From Pterois miles (Eukaryota > Chordata > Actinopteri > Perciformes > Scorpaenidae), in NCBI GenBank assembly GCA_947000775.1, contig CAMQGK010000567.1, positions 16,135,501-16,199,500 of the forward strand: 64,000 bases of DNA, given 5' to 3'. The position numbers and the translations under genes are program-made. The notes below the pieces were generated by a model, which did no database searches, was not told where the DNA came from, and was given only the letters and a program-made list of their open reading frames with translations. This document shows positions 47,313-62,373 of the stretch, piece after piece; the stretch's first letter is position 1, and each line of letters begins with the position of its first letter.

Positions 47313-47570
47313 TAGGGGCCGTTCACATGTCACTTTTTTGTGCCCTCCATTGTTGTCAATGTAGATGTGCGGCAATTATGCTCAAGCACGGGATCGACAC
47401 TGACGGAACGCGCAAGCGTTCCCAAGCACCGATTTTCCAGGGCATGACGGCTGCAAACCGAGATAAAAATACATCACCTTTTGACTGCAGCACGCACCAC
47501 GTGTCATGTGACGAGGAACAACCAATCACAGCCTGCAGCTATCTTTTCTTTCTTCTGTAAATTCGTCATA
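47313..47570. repeat. Repeat-like segment beginning GGGGCCGTTCACATG
   Basis: GGGGCCGTTCACATGTCAC, then CATGTGACGAGGAACAACC and AATCACAGCCTGCAGC, resemble the end and the interior of a short DNA element I recognise from fish genomes. Only this one copy is present here and no right-hand end is visible. The call is tentative. Confidence 0.4.
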
Positions 47571-47732
47571 TAAATATATATTTATCTATGGCAAATATAT
47601 GAAGAAGTAAATAATTTTTGTGCAAGGCTACCCAAAAAAAGTTTCTGTCCAAGTACAACTAAGTGTTTAAATTAAATTAAAAAACATCCATTCATAACTG
47701 CTTATCTTGTTATCTTGTAATTTTAAATTATC

Positions 47733-47763
<31 letters not shown>

Positions 47764-48858
47764 GTGTATATACTGTATACATATATACATATATATTAAT
47801 ATATATTATATTATAGATTTATTATAAGCTTAAGTGTGGTATCAGACATTTATGACACAATCTCCAACATGCTCCTTCTCCACCAAATGTTCAGCACCAC
47901 CCAAAAACTCATATACCATTGTCATATACTGTATATTAAATTTAGACCGAATAACATTACTCCTCATTAATGGGAGGAGGGAGTCAGGACTACCAGCGGG
48001 TGAGATCGGATCGGGTTTGGGCAGAGAATCAAAGCTCTACTGTAGGTCATAGTAACAACAATCAGGCAAACAGGTCATAACAGATGGATGAACATCAAAG
48101 ATGCTTTTTTACTACAAATTGCTTATTGCAGATTTAATTAAAACTGTGAGACACATTTACACATCTACACCATCTGGCTTCTTAAACATTTTTATTCTTT
48201 GATGTGCGCAGTGGGACATTTGTGTGTGGAGAGTGGATGCTATCGCTGTGTCTGTTACCTGTCTATATGTGAGCATACCTCTCAACCACTGTATGCTCTA
48301 CAACTGCGATGTGTGAACTTTTACATTTTACTTCTACTAATGATAAAAAGAACTTGGTTCAATCATCTCCAGATTATTATTATCATGTATCATCTTTACA
48401 GAGAGAACAGCCACATGTTTCTCAGATGTGGGGCCCTAAAGCTGCACACAGAGGTAATGAATCTTCATTAATTGGCCAAGCGCCTTTTACAGTAATATAC
48501 TGTATGTCCCTGGACAAAACATATCCGCAGAGGTAGAAAAGGTTATTGCTTTTGCTATGTCCTCTTTGTTTCTATAAAGTTTAAGTGATGACACTATCAA
48601 AGCCCCAATCTGTAACTTATTTTCTCTTTAATTATTCAGATATATGTAAGTCCCGAGCGAGTGTGGACTTCGAGGACAAACCTTGCTTTGCAGCTTTCAC
48701 AAGCCAATTGCAAACATTAGCAATAAAGAGTGTAAACAGCCACAAAATGTAAGACTTTTAATCCAAGAAGTAATGGGGCAGTTATTCACCTGCTGTCTTG
48801 TCTTAAAAAATACACTCCTCATTCAAGGAATATTTATATCCAAGATATTGCATGATAA
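47571..48858. other. Intergenic DNA with (TA)n-rich part
   Basis: The stretch 47734-47815 is a degenerate TA/CA simple repeat (ATATATATATATACACATAT). No gene is supported. Confidence 0.5.
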
Positions 48859-49791
48859 AGGGGACAAATCATAAAAAAAGTAACTGTTTCAGTGCTTGTG
48901 CACATACTGTACATTTGGGTATCTGGAGTGCCTGCCAACTCACAAACTGTGAAATAAGGCAAACAGTCACTTTTTTGTCTAGATCAAAAAACATGATTCA
49001 AAAAAGTCATTCAGATTTGGGTCCCCTTCCTATGTCATGTGCAGGCCTATTAGGATATATCGCCTATCGTGCACAGATGCACCATATTTTTTCTTGCAAA
49101 CCAATCAGAGCAGACTGGGCTTTATTCGTGTGGGGGGCTTAAAGAGACAGGCCAATATTTAGTCTGTTTTAGTTGAACTCTGGTGTGGTTCGTTTGGACC
49201 GTTATGAACGCAGTAATCATACTGTAGTGTGGACCAAAAAAACAGTTCGAGACCGCTTGCGAGAGGTGGTCTCGGACCGTTTCCAAGTGAACCAAAAAGC
49301 AGGCTGCCTGTGTGTCTGCCTGTTGTTGAGATGGACACAGACAAACAAAAGGTTAACATGAATGAAAGAGGACAGACCGAACAGTACATACAGAATATGC
49401 TACATAAAGTCCACAAATATAGTGAGGTTAACAAAGTAATTTGAGATAAACTGGAGGAGAAGAGATTCATACGCACAGCAGATCAGTGCCGAGTCAAAGT
49501 GAAAACACTTGCAAACATATCAATGATTTTCTGCATAAAAGCGACAGCTCTCGAGACGAAAAGATAAATTCACTCTTTCATAAGCACCCCTCAGCAATTG
49601 ATTTTTTTTATTTGGTCTGCTTTAATTTGTGTTCTGTGAAACCGAACCAACTAAATAGATTCGGTCTAGCCAAACAGACTATGACTTGTGAAAGCACCCT
49701 ATAAGACAGAGGGTGAATACAGGTATTTTCAGACAGACAGTATGAGAAATCTGATGGTTTTTGAACATTAAAGCACGTAAACATCTTTCCT
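48859..49791 (+). mobile_element. TTAA-type MITE family B, copy 3, interrupted
   Basis: The left part (AGGGGACAAATCATAA, GGTATCTGGAGTGCCTGCC, CAATCAGAGCAGACTGGGC) and the right part (GGGTGAATACAGG, GACAGACAGTATGAGAAA, TTAAAGCACGTAAAC) match copies 1 and 2. About 550 unrelated bases separate them. The last 60 or so bases of the family are missing before TTTAA at the right end. Confidence 0.75.
49152..49703. mobile_element. Insert within MITE family B copy 3
   Basis: The insert begins near TTTAGTCTGTTTTAGTTG and ends near GTGAAAGCACCCTAT. It contains GGTGTGGTTCGTTTGG and GAGAGGTGGTCTCGGACC, which I recognise from a teleost short DNA element with GAAAGCACCCTA ends. Target duplications are not visible and the left end seems altered, so boundaries are approximate. 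Confidence 0.55.
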
Positions 49792-50990
49792 TTAAATGGT
49801 TTATGGAACTGGATAAGTACCTTACTTACATTTCTTCATTAAAATATCTAAAACAGATCTAAAATGTAGATCTTTTTTATCCATCTAGGAATAAACTGGT
49901 TTCTGTGATTCAGTCAACATTACCTTTCAGTGCTTCATGTGAAAAGTCTCCAAACGTTTATTGTGAATCAGCCTCAGGAAGTGATGAGTTTGCACTGACA
50001 GCCATTAACGCTTTTTAGTTTCCTGCACTTTCTTGAAGCAAAGAAGAGCAGGTCAGAGCAGAGAGGCTCCTGTCTGTAAGAACATGAGCAGTGATCAAAA
50101 CGATAGAAAACTGACCATACTGACTTTTTCTTTTTAAATAGCATCCTATCACCAGTCCAAACAGGGTGAGTGGGCTACATATTTCTTTTTGCTCAGGGGA
50201 GAAAAGTCTGAATGTTTGGCGGCACATTAAAGGGTACTTTTCTCCTGCTTTATGTTTTATTTCAGCTGTACCTTGCAAAGTTGTGAGCAGTGAACCAGGA
50301 CATTAACTCTTGAACTTTTTCCACTTACGAACACATTTATTTTTTCCCCTCACCTCTTTGGATCTCAAGTCCAACAAATGTACTGCAGTATGGTCAGTTT
50401 CATTTCAAGTTCGTTTGGCCACAATTTTGCTTGTATTGTCGGATGTTTTATCTCCTTTCCCAATGACAGAAAGCCATGGTGACAAGATGTACAAAAAGCA
50501 CGTCTTTTATCCCTCAAATCCCTCTTGTTGTTTACTCATTATTGGATATGAGTTGACTCAGCCCAAATAGAATCAATTATGAGGATTTGTTTACTTTGCT
50601 CTCAGAAAACAGACAAATGCTCAAAGCTCCGCCACTCCCCTGCTACGGGTCAGCGTTAGTGTAAAGACAGCCTGTATAAATCCAGAGGTTATGAAAATCC
50701 TCACACACAGAAACAAACAAACAGACGACTGATATCCCGACATCTGGCGGTAATTCTGACACGGCATGCATCTCACACACTCTGACAACACACTAGTTAA
50801 CACAATGACCTCCTGATCCGCAAAAGGTCAAGTGTTGACTTTGACAAAGGCCAAATCACTTCTCCCACTCTTTCAATCCCTCTCGTTCCTATCTTACTCT
50901 TTTCACCTCATTACCTGTAATACCTAATGGCTTTTCCTTTTTTTAATAGCATTATGTGTGCATATGGTCAAATTCATGATTGTGCATTGT
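49792..50990. other. Intergenic DNA, nothing recognised
   Basis: No gene, RNA gene or repeat family is supported. Confidence 0.5.
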
Positions 50991-51727
50991 AAGGCTGCAA
51001 CTAATACTTTGTGATTCATGTCAGACTATTTTCTCCATCATTTGAAATCCCAGTTTCCAAGAGTCCAAAGTCACGTCCCAGATGCCTCGTTTTGTCTAGC
51101 CAAAAGTCCAAAGCCCAAAGATAGCCAACATATAGCAGAGAAAAACAGGAAATCTTTGTATTTTAAGAGGCTGAAAACAGCTATTTGTTTAGACATATTT
51201 GCTTGAAAAATGACCTAAATCCATAGACTGTATATAAGAAGTGGAAATAGTCACCATGACAACGCCCACTGTGTAATGCAATGCAATGACAACCAGCTGC
51301 CGCCTATGAGAGCCACGAGTCAATCGTTCGAGAACTCCGACCAAACAGTCAAACTAGGCAGCGCTGATCAAATATGAATCAATATTCTGTTACTGTAATG
51401 ATTATTTATCACCTCAAATGTTTTCAGAAACATCTTGTAGTTACTGTTCAGCTGTAAAATAAGAAAGTTTGAGACCCGGCAGCCATGTTGAGATCAGTTG
51501 AAGAAATACCAAGCACTGCTCACCAGCCAGCGCACAGCCAATGGACTCTCTGAAACGCCCTCTCTGACTGATCAAAGTCTCACATCAAGTACAATATGCT
51601 GAATGGTTATTATTGAACTTTTGCCCAACATGTTGCCTACTGAAGCTTTAAATCATTAATCACTTATCAAAATAGCTATTTTTCTATGAATCAACTAATC
51701 AATTAATAGACTAATTGTTGTAGCTCT
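50991..51727 (+). mobile_element. Inverted-repeat element with GGCTGCAACTAAT ends, interrupted
   Basis: The left end AAGGCTGCAACTAAT and the right end ATTGTTGTAGCTCT form imperfect inverted repeats. Between them are CAAAAGTCCAAAGCCCAAAG, TTGCTTGAAAAATGACC and ATCAAAATAGCTATT-like motifs of a common teleost repeat, a related copy of which lies at 56151-56436. The element is split by an insert at 51222-51648. It is non-coding. Confidence 0.75.
51222..51648 (+). mobile_element. Nested composite insert: family D head plus foldback-arm sequence
   Basis: The insert lies between two TAAATC hexamers (51216-51221 and 51649-51654). It opens with CATAGACTGTATATAAG and AAGTGGAAATAGTCACC, the head of family D. 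Within 100 bases it continues into GCTGATCAAATATGAATC and GTTTTCAGAAACATCTTG, which are arm sequence of the foldback element at 39250-39702. The two families are thus joined in one insert. Confidence 0.6.

Positions 51728-55170
<3,443 letters not shown>

Positions 55171-55204
<34 letters not shown>
55171..55204. repeat. (AC)n microsatellite
   Basis: About 17 uninterrupted AC dinucleotides. Confidence 0.9.
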
Positions 55205-55206
<2 letters not shown>

Positions 55207-55328
55207 AACATACTGATGAACATGCATTCCTCACAAACTAATGTAATGTAAGCAAACATGTGCTGTACATGCGGCCAGCACACACGCCAACACACATGCC
55301 ACTCGCCCCAGGCCCTAAATGCACAGGC

Positions 55329-55397
55329 TGGGTGGGTGGCTGGCTGGCTGGGTGGTGGTGGTGGTGGTGGTGGTGGTTGGGTGGGTGGGTGGGGGGG
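55329..55397 (+). repeat. G-rich (GGT)n / (GGGT)n tract with G-quadruplex motif
   Basis: GGGTGGGTGGC and TGGC repeats lead into about nine GGT units, then GGG-T-GGG-T-GGG-T-G7 at 55379-55397. That last part fits the four-run G-quadruplex pattern with single-base loops. Confidence 0.85.
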
Positions 55398-56150
55398 TTT
55401 CCCTGTCTCCAGTGTAGAGCCAGCACCCTCAGGTGATAATTAGCGCTGCAGTTCAGTGACCTTGCTGAGGCTCGACCACGAGAAGAAAGAGCCTTGAAAG
55501 TTTCAGTCCCACATATTGTTTCCCACACAGAAACTAAAGAAAGAGTTACAGAATATATTACAGCAGACAACAGAGAAATAAAGCAAAGAGGTAGTGAAAC
55601 AGCATTTCATATCTATAAAGAGTCAAACCCAACAACAGATTGCTCAGCTGTGGGAGACTTTTGTTTGAATTCCAGTCACACAGCAGTAGTGCTGTATGTT
55701 GGCTACGATCTGGCGATACGATACGCATCTTAATACACGGTTTTCCATTCAATATACTGCAAAACTGTAAAAAATCTAAGTTAAGTATAACTGTCAGTCT
55801 GTTTTTATAATGACAGCACCATATGCATAAAACCTATGAAAAAAGTGAGATCTGCATTTGCATTTATTACAGTCCCTGTGACATCTAATATTGAGCAATA
55901 CTGTGTGTGCAATCTGAGCAAAGGAATTAACATTTGCCAATATCAGTAAAAAAAAAATGAATAAAAGTGCCTGCAGGATTCTTTAGGTAAACAAATTAAG
56001 TATAAAGACAGTGTTACATATATACTGTGTATATACAGAGTGTGTATTTTTGTGTTTTTAATTAAATATCAATAGTGTAGAAAAACATATGTGCATCAAT
56101 ATTTTCTTACACCTCTACACGGCAGAGACAAATAAGAAGGACAGGATTAT
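55398..56150. other. Intergenic DNA with a possible repeat fragment
   Basis: The part 55690-55960 (GATCTGGCGATACGATACGC, CATTTGCATTTATTACAG) may be a fragment of a repeat with GCGATACGATAC sequence. No gene is supported. Confidence 0.4.
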
Positions 56151-56436
56151 TGGTGCGACAACTGTTTTTACTCATCTTTATTACTGGTTTATTATTTTAT
56201 TAATAGATTAATCATTCAGTCTATAAACTGGGAGAAATGCCCATCGCAGATTTCTCAGAGCCCAACGTGATGTTACTAATTACTTGATTTGTCCAAACCA
56301 AAACTCAAAAACTCCAACATATTCAGTCAGCAATGATATAAAACCGATAAAAGCAGAAAATCCTCACATTTGGGCAGCTGGAACCAGTGACCGTTGTCTG
56401 TCTGTTCTGACTCATCGACTAATAATTTCAGCACTA
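56151..56436 (+). repeat. Second copy of the GGCTGCAACTAAT-type repeat, decayed
   Basis: TTAATAGATTAATCATTCAG, GAAATGCCCATCGCAGATTT, CAGAGCCCAACGTGATG and CATCGACTAATAATTTCAGC follow the motif order expected for this teleost repeat. Its middle corresponds to the element at 50991-51727. The ends are poorly kept. Confidence 0.6.
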
Positions 56437-59400
56437 AAGAGTATGAACCACATCATGTCGGTAACATCCTTCTTTTATATCTGTAATGTAACAATGTGAA
56501 GCTACAGTATATGCACCAATTAACACCTGGCAGAAAATATACATTTAAAAATGAGAACCTGCAAGATCTTTCAATATATTCATGAATATATTTACATAAT
56601 CCAGCCATTAAATTACAAATATGCAGTGATTTTTTTTTCTTCATCTACTTCATAAATCAGTGGTGTTGTTTCACAGAAAAAGCGGTGCTCCATCAGTGAA
56701 CCAGAGCTGCTGGATGATTGAGCATCAGAAACCATCACTGTCACTCTTCATCGCCAGTGGCCATCGCTGCAACTGAGCATGTGTGTCACCAACAACACCC
56801 CGAGTCCCTCAGGGTCACCTCCACCTCCACCTCCACCCCCACCCACCTCTCCTCTCCAGAACAGAGCTGCTGCTGGCATTGGAGCATCTATTTCAGCGCA
56901 GGCCTTGATCTATGGGTGACTTCACACTCAACCCTGAGTCTCTGATCAGATGTGCCAAACATAAACCCTGGTCTGATCAGCTGAAGGATGTCAAGGAAGC
57001 GCAGCCCTGGGTTGAGGACTGGGGGTGGACCTCTAATAAACAGAGCTTCAGGTCGGGTAGAGCTTGAGATCAACCGCACAGGTTTGACCAAACATTGTGA
57101 CAAAATGCAAAAATAGTCCAACTTTCTGACAAGCGAGGATGGACAATTGCTTATGAAAGTGACTCAGTAATAAAGAGGATGGAGCTGCTAGCTCACTCAG
57201 ACAACAGGATTACCAATTCAACCCTAAATTACCCTCTCCAGCACGTTCTCCTTTTCTCAGTGAGTCACCATCCCTCATCTTCAGCACACACACACACACA
57301 CACACAAATGATCAAACTCAAAGTGTTATTGCAGATGTCCCACCCTCCACAGGCGGATAATTACAGTGTTAGTGATGGGGTGAGGTGGAGGGTGGGGTGT
57401 GGGACAGACTGGGGAAGAGGAGGGGTTAGGGAGAGAGCAGAGCGGCACAATGATTCATCACCACAGCGCTCAACGCACACCCCTCCTCGGCAACATGCCC
57501 GCTCCAACCCCCCGCTAGCAGTTTGGCAGCGTGCCCGAGAGTGACAAGGTGACACTGGCTCTTTTTTCATGTGCCGCAGCTCCACGCCACTCCAATCAAA
57601 CCGCAAGCAGCACCTCTGCTTCACATCGACACGCCAGCCGCTGACTGGCAGGAGGAGAGGCAAACCGGAGCTGCGAACGGACATAAATCATTCGCTGGTT
57701 GACAACTGCCACCAAATGTTGATTGCTTTCTGGTTATCTTCAAAACCCTTGTTTCATTGTGATAGTGGCGACATATGTTGAGCGTAAAACAGTAATGTGT
57801 AAATAAAAGTGTTCACAGGCTTGGTGGCTTGAATGAATAAACCTGTATCTATACAGCAATGCAACATACTGTAAATTGAAGTTTTGTGCATAATAAGCAG
57901 GTATTGTAGTGTGAAATATAATTTTTATACTACTTTTGAGAGAAGCTGCGGTGCATAAGGAATAAAAACACAATCCAGCTAAAAAAGTGTGTTGCTTTAA
58001 TGCTCATTGTGTCTGAATAATCAAGAGCAGACTGTTACCACTCATTACCTCAACGCTCTCTTAGCTGCTGTTCAAATAGTTCAACAATGACCATCATAAG
58101 CCGTTTCAATTCATGTTTGCCTATTCAATGATCAAAAACAAAGCACAGCTCCATTGAAAAGAGAGCTGGCCCCATTTCCTGTATTTCAAACTGCAGACAC
58201 ATGGGACAGCTGGGCATTCATTAACACTCTACAATATGTGGAAGTGTTAGTTTCTGGGCTCCACAGTCTGCGATTCAAGAGGGGGCAACTCTTTTTTGGG
58301 CAAAAATCATTCACCAGAGACAGGCAATTATTTACAGTCTTATTTCATAAATTTGAACTAATATGCGATTTAACTAGCAGGTCTAGTTAATGTATTTTAT
58401 TGTCTTCATACCCAAGGTGATGCTGTAGATCTACAAGAACAATAACATCAGCACTGAAATGCGTTTTAAATACTAGAGTTCCTAATTTGACATTCACCAT
58501 GACTCCCTAATGATTCTCTCTAATGTGTCTCTGAAATGCACCTATTGACGACAGCACTGTCACTTTACCATGAGTTGTGTCAGGGTTGACCCAGTACTGA
58601 ACTTGGCCTCTCCATATGGCCTCTTGACAGCTGTATCTCTCTTATATGTGCATCACGATAATGGTCAAACAACTGCAGACCACATCTCTTATGAAGAATG
58701 ATTGTTTATGCTTGAAGGACCATTTTCATAGTCAGACGTGGCAGAATTATTCACTTGAATTAGCAGATGTTGATGTTGAATGGTGCATGTTGGAGCTCTG
58801 CACAGTGCAGTTAACACAGCACTAAATGTTTGACTAACCTCGACGAACGCGGGGTTATACGCTTTCAAAACTAAACCAGTGTTGAAAATGCACCGCACAG
58901 TCTTTTGCCTCTCAGCAGATGAGGAAACACACTTCACAATATAAAGTAAATTAGATCATTGGTTCTCAATCTTTTTTTTTATCCAGTGAAAATGTTGATA
59001 TTTGTCCCATTAAATAATTTGATGAAGCATGTTACACTTCTATAGAAAGACCAACATGAGAGAATGTGTTAGAAAGTTATTAGATCTGTATAGAAATATT
59101 TACAGATTCTAAGTTGAAGATTTGTTAGATTAAAATGCAATCTATGAACTACTATAGATTTGAATATTTAAATAATATTCATTGAACTATGAAGCCTTTT
59201 GTAAAAAACAAAAAAATTATATCATGACAATGACTCAATCTGAAAACACAGACCTCACTTTGAGAATCAGGACCTCAAATTGAACTAACCCAACCCATGC
59301 TGAAACAGGTAAATTAATATGAAATACAAAACTACAGTGGTAGCAGGAGGAATAAGTAAGTATAGGGCGATAAAGTCTGCTACGATATTACCACAACAAA

Positions 59401-60969
59401 GTATGTATGCTATCCCAAACCGCCTTTCCCTAAATGTAACGCAGGGCTCAACACTAACTTTTAAAAGTGGCAACCAGGCATCGGCTTTTGGTTACCATTT
59501 TTAATCACCTTATATTTTCAGTAATTAATATACTATGCAGTTATGCGTCAGCTTAATAATGAAAATGTGACATCAAAGAATAAAAGTTTTGCAGTGTCAT
59601 TTTCTGTCCAGCTCAAAGATGCCGGGATTCTTCAAAATGTCCTTTTTGTTTTTCGTTCAGGTTCATCTGGTTCTCAGCTGAATCAGTTTGCACATTTGTT
59701 TGTGGTGTTTACAGGTTAGTCAAACTTTTCATCCTACAGTCAACTTAATTTGTTTCACCACTGTCTCTAAAACAGATGCCTGTGTGCACGCAAGTAAGCG
59801 CACCAACGTACGTGAAGCACTGTCAGTTTTGATTGTAAATATCTAAAACATAAAAACTGATCTAGTTCAGGGTGCACCATTTGCTGTTCACTGCCTCTAT
59901 TGTTAATTTATTAGAAAGGCCAAGAATTGGTAGCCATTTTATCAAAATGATTGCCAATGGCAACCTGGCTGTTGTTACTGTTGAGTCGTGGCTTAACCAG
60001 GTCAGTTTTGTGCCTAAACCTAACCAAACCTTAACCACAGTGTTGACACATGATAAAAACTGATTTATTTTTCAACAGTGATTTGTAACGTTTTAGGAAG
60101 GCTCAAACAAAGTGGTATTGTTCTGTCGATAAGGCTGCCAGAACAGAAAATGCTCGTGTATGTCGCTCTAGGACCTGATGGACATTGAGTTTATTTTGTT
60201 ATTTAATTTGGAGGACCTGTTGTGCTGCAGAGATGCAGGAAAGGACTGGAGGCAAGTGGGCTTCACTAAAAAGGACGTGATCATATGGTACATTTTTAAT
60301 GCATCATTATGCTTTTTTACTAACTCGTAAATAGTTTGTTCAGGACCACTGCAGAGTTAATGTGGGTTGTGTTATGAGGATGTAAAATTGTACGACCATT
60401 TAATCTGTTCCTACATCACTCCTCTTGACCACATCTGGAATTACTGCAGCCCTTTGTATTATGTCACGTTCTTACAGTATGCTACTGGATAGTGACTCGC
60501 TGTCTTTCATGTTAAACTGACGTGTGTGTCCATTGATTTCAATAGAGACATCTTTGTAAAAACAAGAGAATTCTAGTACTTATGGTGCTACAGCAGATTG
60601 AATAAAAACTAATAGTCCACATCACTGAGAGAACGCTGTATTAGCCTAGGGGTTTCAAACACTGGAGTCTACCATTAACTTCTCAAATGTCACAGACCAA
60701 GATGCCTCATGATCAAATCACCAAGCTGAGCCTGAGTGGCTGAAACTAGCTTCGGTTGCCACACGAGCAAAAAGCTCACATGAGAAGTGATGCTCAGATC
60801 TGTTTGTCAGTGCACAATTTACACAAACTGTAATGTATTTCAGAGAACTTAGTGAGCCAAAAAGCAAAGCACATCCATGCATGTAGGCCTCTAGTAAACA
60901 CTGCTCAGTCTATTGAATCAGTATAGAGGTAATGCACAATGCGGCAAATCAAAAGCTAAATATGGCAGA
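56437..60969. other. Intergenic DNA, no gene seen
   Basis: A (CA)n tract lies at 57286-57306 and a CCACCTCCACC stretch near 56815-56845. Open frames are short and show no domain. No RNA gene was recognised. Confidence 0.5.
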
Positions 60970-61290
60970 TTGGGGGTGGAGTAGCTAGTCTGTAGGGAGT
61001 TGGCTTGGGAACCGGAGGGTCACCGGTTCAAGTCCCGACATGGACCAAGAACTGAGTGTGAACTGGTAGCTGGAGAGGTGCCAGTTTACCTCTTGGGCAC
61101 TGCCGAGGTGCCCCTGAGCAAGGCACCAAACCCCCAACTGCTCGGGGCGCTTGTCAGGAGCAGCCCCATCACTCTGACATCTCTCCATTGATGCATGTAT
61201 ATGGTCCTGTTTGTGCATGTGTGTGTTAACAACAGAGTGAAAAAAATGAATTTCCCCTAGCGGGACTAATAAAGGTTGATCTTCTTCTTC
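60970..61290 (+). mobile_element. tRNA-derived SINE, second family
   Basis: The head has an A-box-like GTAGCTAGTCTGTAGGGAG near 60981 and a B-box GGTTCAAGTCC at 61025-61035. The body contains CTTGGGCACTGCCGAGGTGC and CCCTGAGCAAGGCACC, and the tail reads GAATTTCCCCTAGCGGGAC, TAATAAAGG, then TTGATCTTCTTCTTCT. The tail motif recurs at 8927 and 45855. The head differs from that of the SINE at 12370, so the two belong to different families. No target duplication is evident. Confidence 0.8.
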
Positions 61291-61424
61291 TATTCACTGG
61301 AAACTCACTAAAAGGGACACTATATGACACACAGTGATGATGAATGAATAAGAATGAAAAAAGAAGTCACCCTGTAAAGTGGACATAATGTCATGATTTG
61401 AAATGGGGAAAAGCATACAAGGAC
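61291..61424. other. Short spacer, nothing recognised
   Basis: No features. Confidence 0.4.
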
Positions 61425-61788
61425 TATGTCCGAAATCTCATACTATGCACTACATACTCAATATGTGTATGTGTCATTCCACATACTTTTGTCTGAATAA
61501 ACAGTAGTATGCATCTTTTCACCGATTAGTAATTTACGTCATCACTTCCTGAGAGCCTCCTTGCTGGTTGGAGACATGTAACCATGACAACCTGTGCCAA
61601 CCTCATGTGACAAAAACAACAATTTGTGAGAATCAAAGTCTGAACAAATTTAAACATATGTTATGCCAAGCAATGTGGAATCTGACACTTACACTTAAAC
61701 TGAAGTGTTAAACATTTACAGAGCTGTCTGTCAACATCTCTTATGTCATCACTACTGCATTGCACTGTGGGATATTTATACCACATAG
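61425..61788. repeat. Older repeat disrupted by the retrotransposon
   Basis: GTCCGAAATCTCATACTATG, CACTACATACTCAATATG, CGTCATCACTTCCTGAGAGC and CATTGCACTGTGGGATAT are motifs I recognise from a teleost repeat with ACTACATACT-type sequence. The LTR begins directly after it, so the retrotransposon apparently landed in or beside this older copy. Confidence 0.5.
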
Positions 61789-62290
61789 TGTTACGATGCG
61801 TGTAAGGCTTAGAGGACAAATGCAAACAGAGAACAAGGTATAGGAAGAAACGGTGTTTTAATAAGGCGATGGTTCGGTACAAGAAGTAAGACAAAGGGAA
61901 ACACATAAAATGGCACGCTAAGGGCTTGGTAATAGAAGGAGGAAATGAAGGCACGGGTAATCTAACACTCAAAGAAAAACGTGGACTTGACAGGGGGAAA
62001 AGACGATTGGCAAGAAGGGCTGGGAGCACACATTAAATACTAGTGAGGGAGTGATTAACTATTAAGGTGGACAAATAGGGGGGGGAATACGATAGGACGC
62101 AGTGAATGGAGTGGAAAGTAGGTAGGAGGATGTGTTTAACGTGAAGGTAGGAAGCATGAGGGAGGAAGTGAGGTGATTGAAACGAGAGGGAATGTTAGAA
62201 CTAAAAATAAAAAGGAAGTGTAAACTAAAAGCATGCACATGCAACATGAAAAAGGGAACAAAAAAAGACTAAGACCTAACATTCCTAACA
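61789..62290 (-). mobile_element. 3' LTR of a Ty3/gypsy retrotransposon
   Basis: Read on the minus strand, the 502-base unit begins TGTTAGGAATG and ends GCATCGTAACA, giving the TG...CA termini of an LTR. It is preceded by a polypurine tract (AGAGGGGGGTAC, complement of 62291-62302). A TATTTAA motif (62033-62039) and an ATTAAA signal (61857-61862) lie in the expected order for promoter and polyadenylation. The matching 5' LTR would lie beyond 64000. Confidence 0.85.
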
Positions 62291-62302
62291 GTACCCCCCT
62301 CT
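62291..62302 (-). promoter_or_regulatory. Polypurine tract (plus-strand primer site) of the retrotransposon
   Basis: The minus strand reads AGAGGGGGGTAC directly against the LTR start, the usual position of the primer for second-strand DNA synthesis. Confidence 0.75.
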
Positions 62303-62373
62303 ATGGACGGCACCTGCGTCAGGAGTGTAGGATGAGTTCTGTGAAACTTGGATGAGGTATGGTCATGATGTCT

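Noticed and set aside
60981..61035. A second tRNA gene suggested by GGTTCAAGTCC
   Set aside because: The motif belongs to a SINE with a LINE-type tail, and no tRNA fold is apparent.
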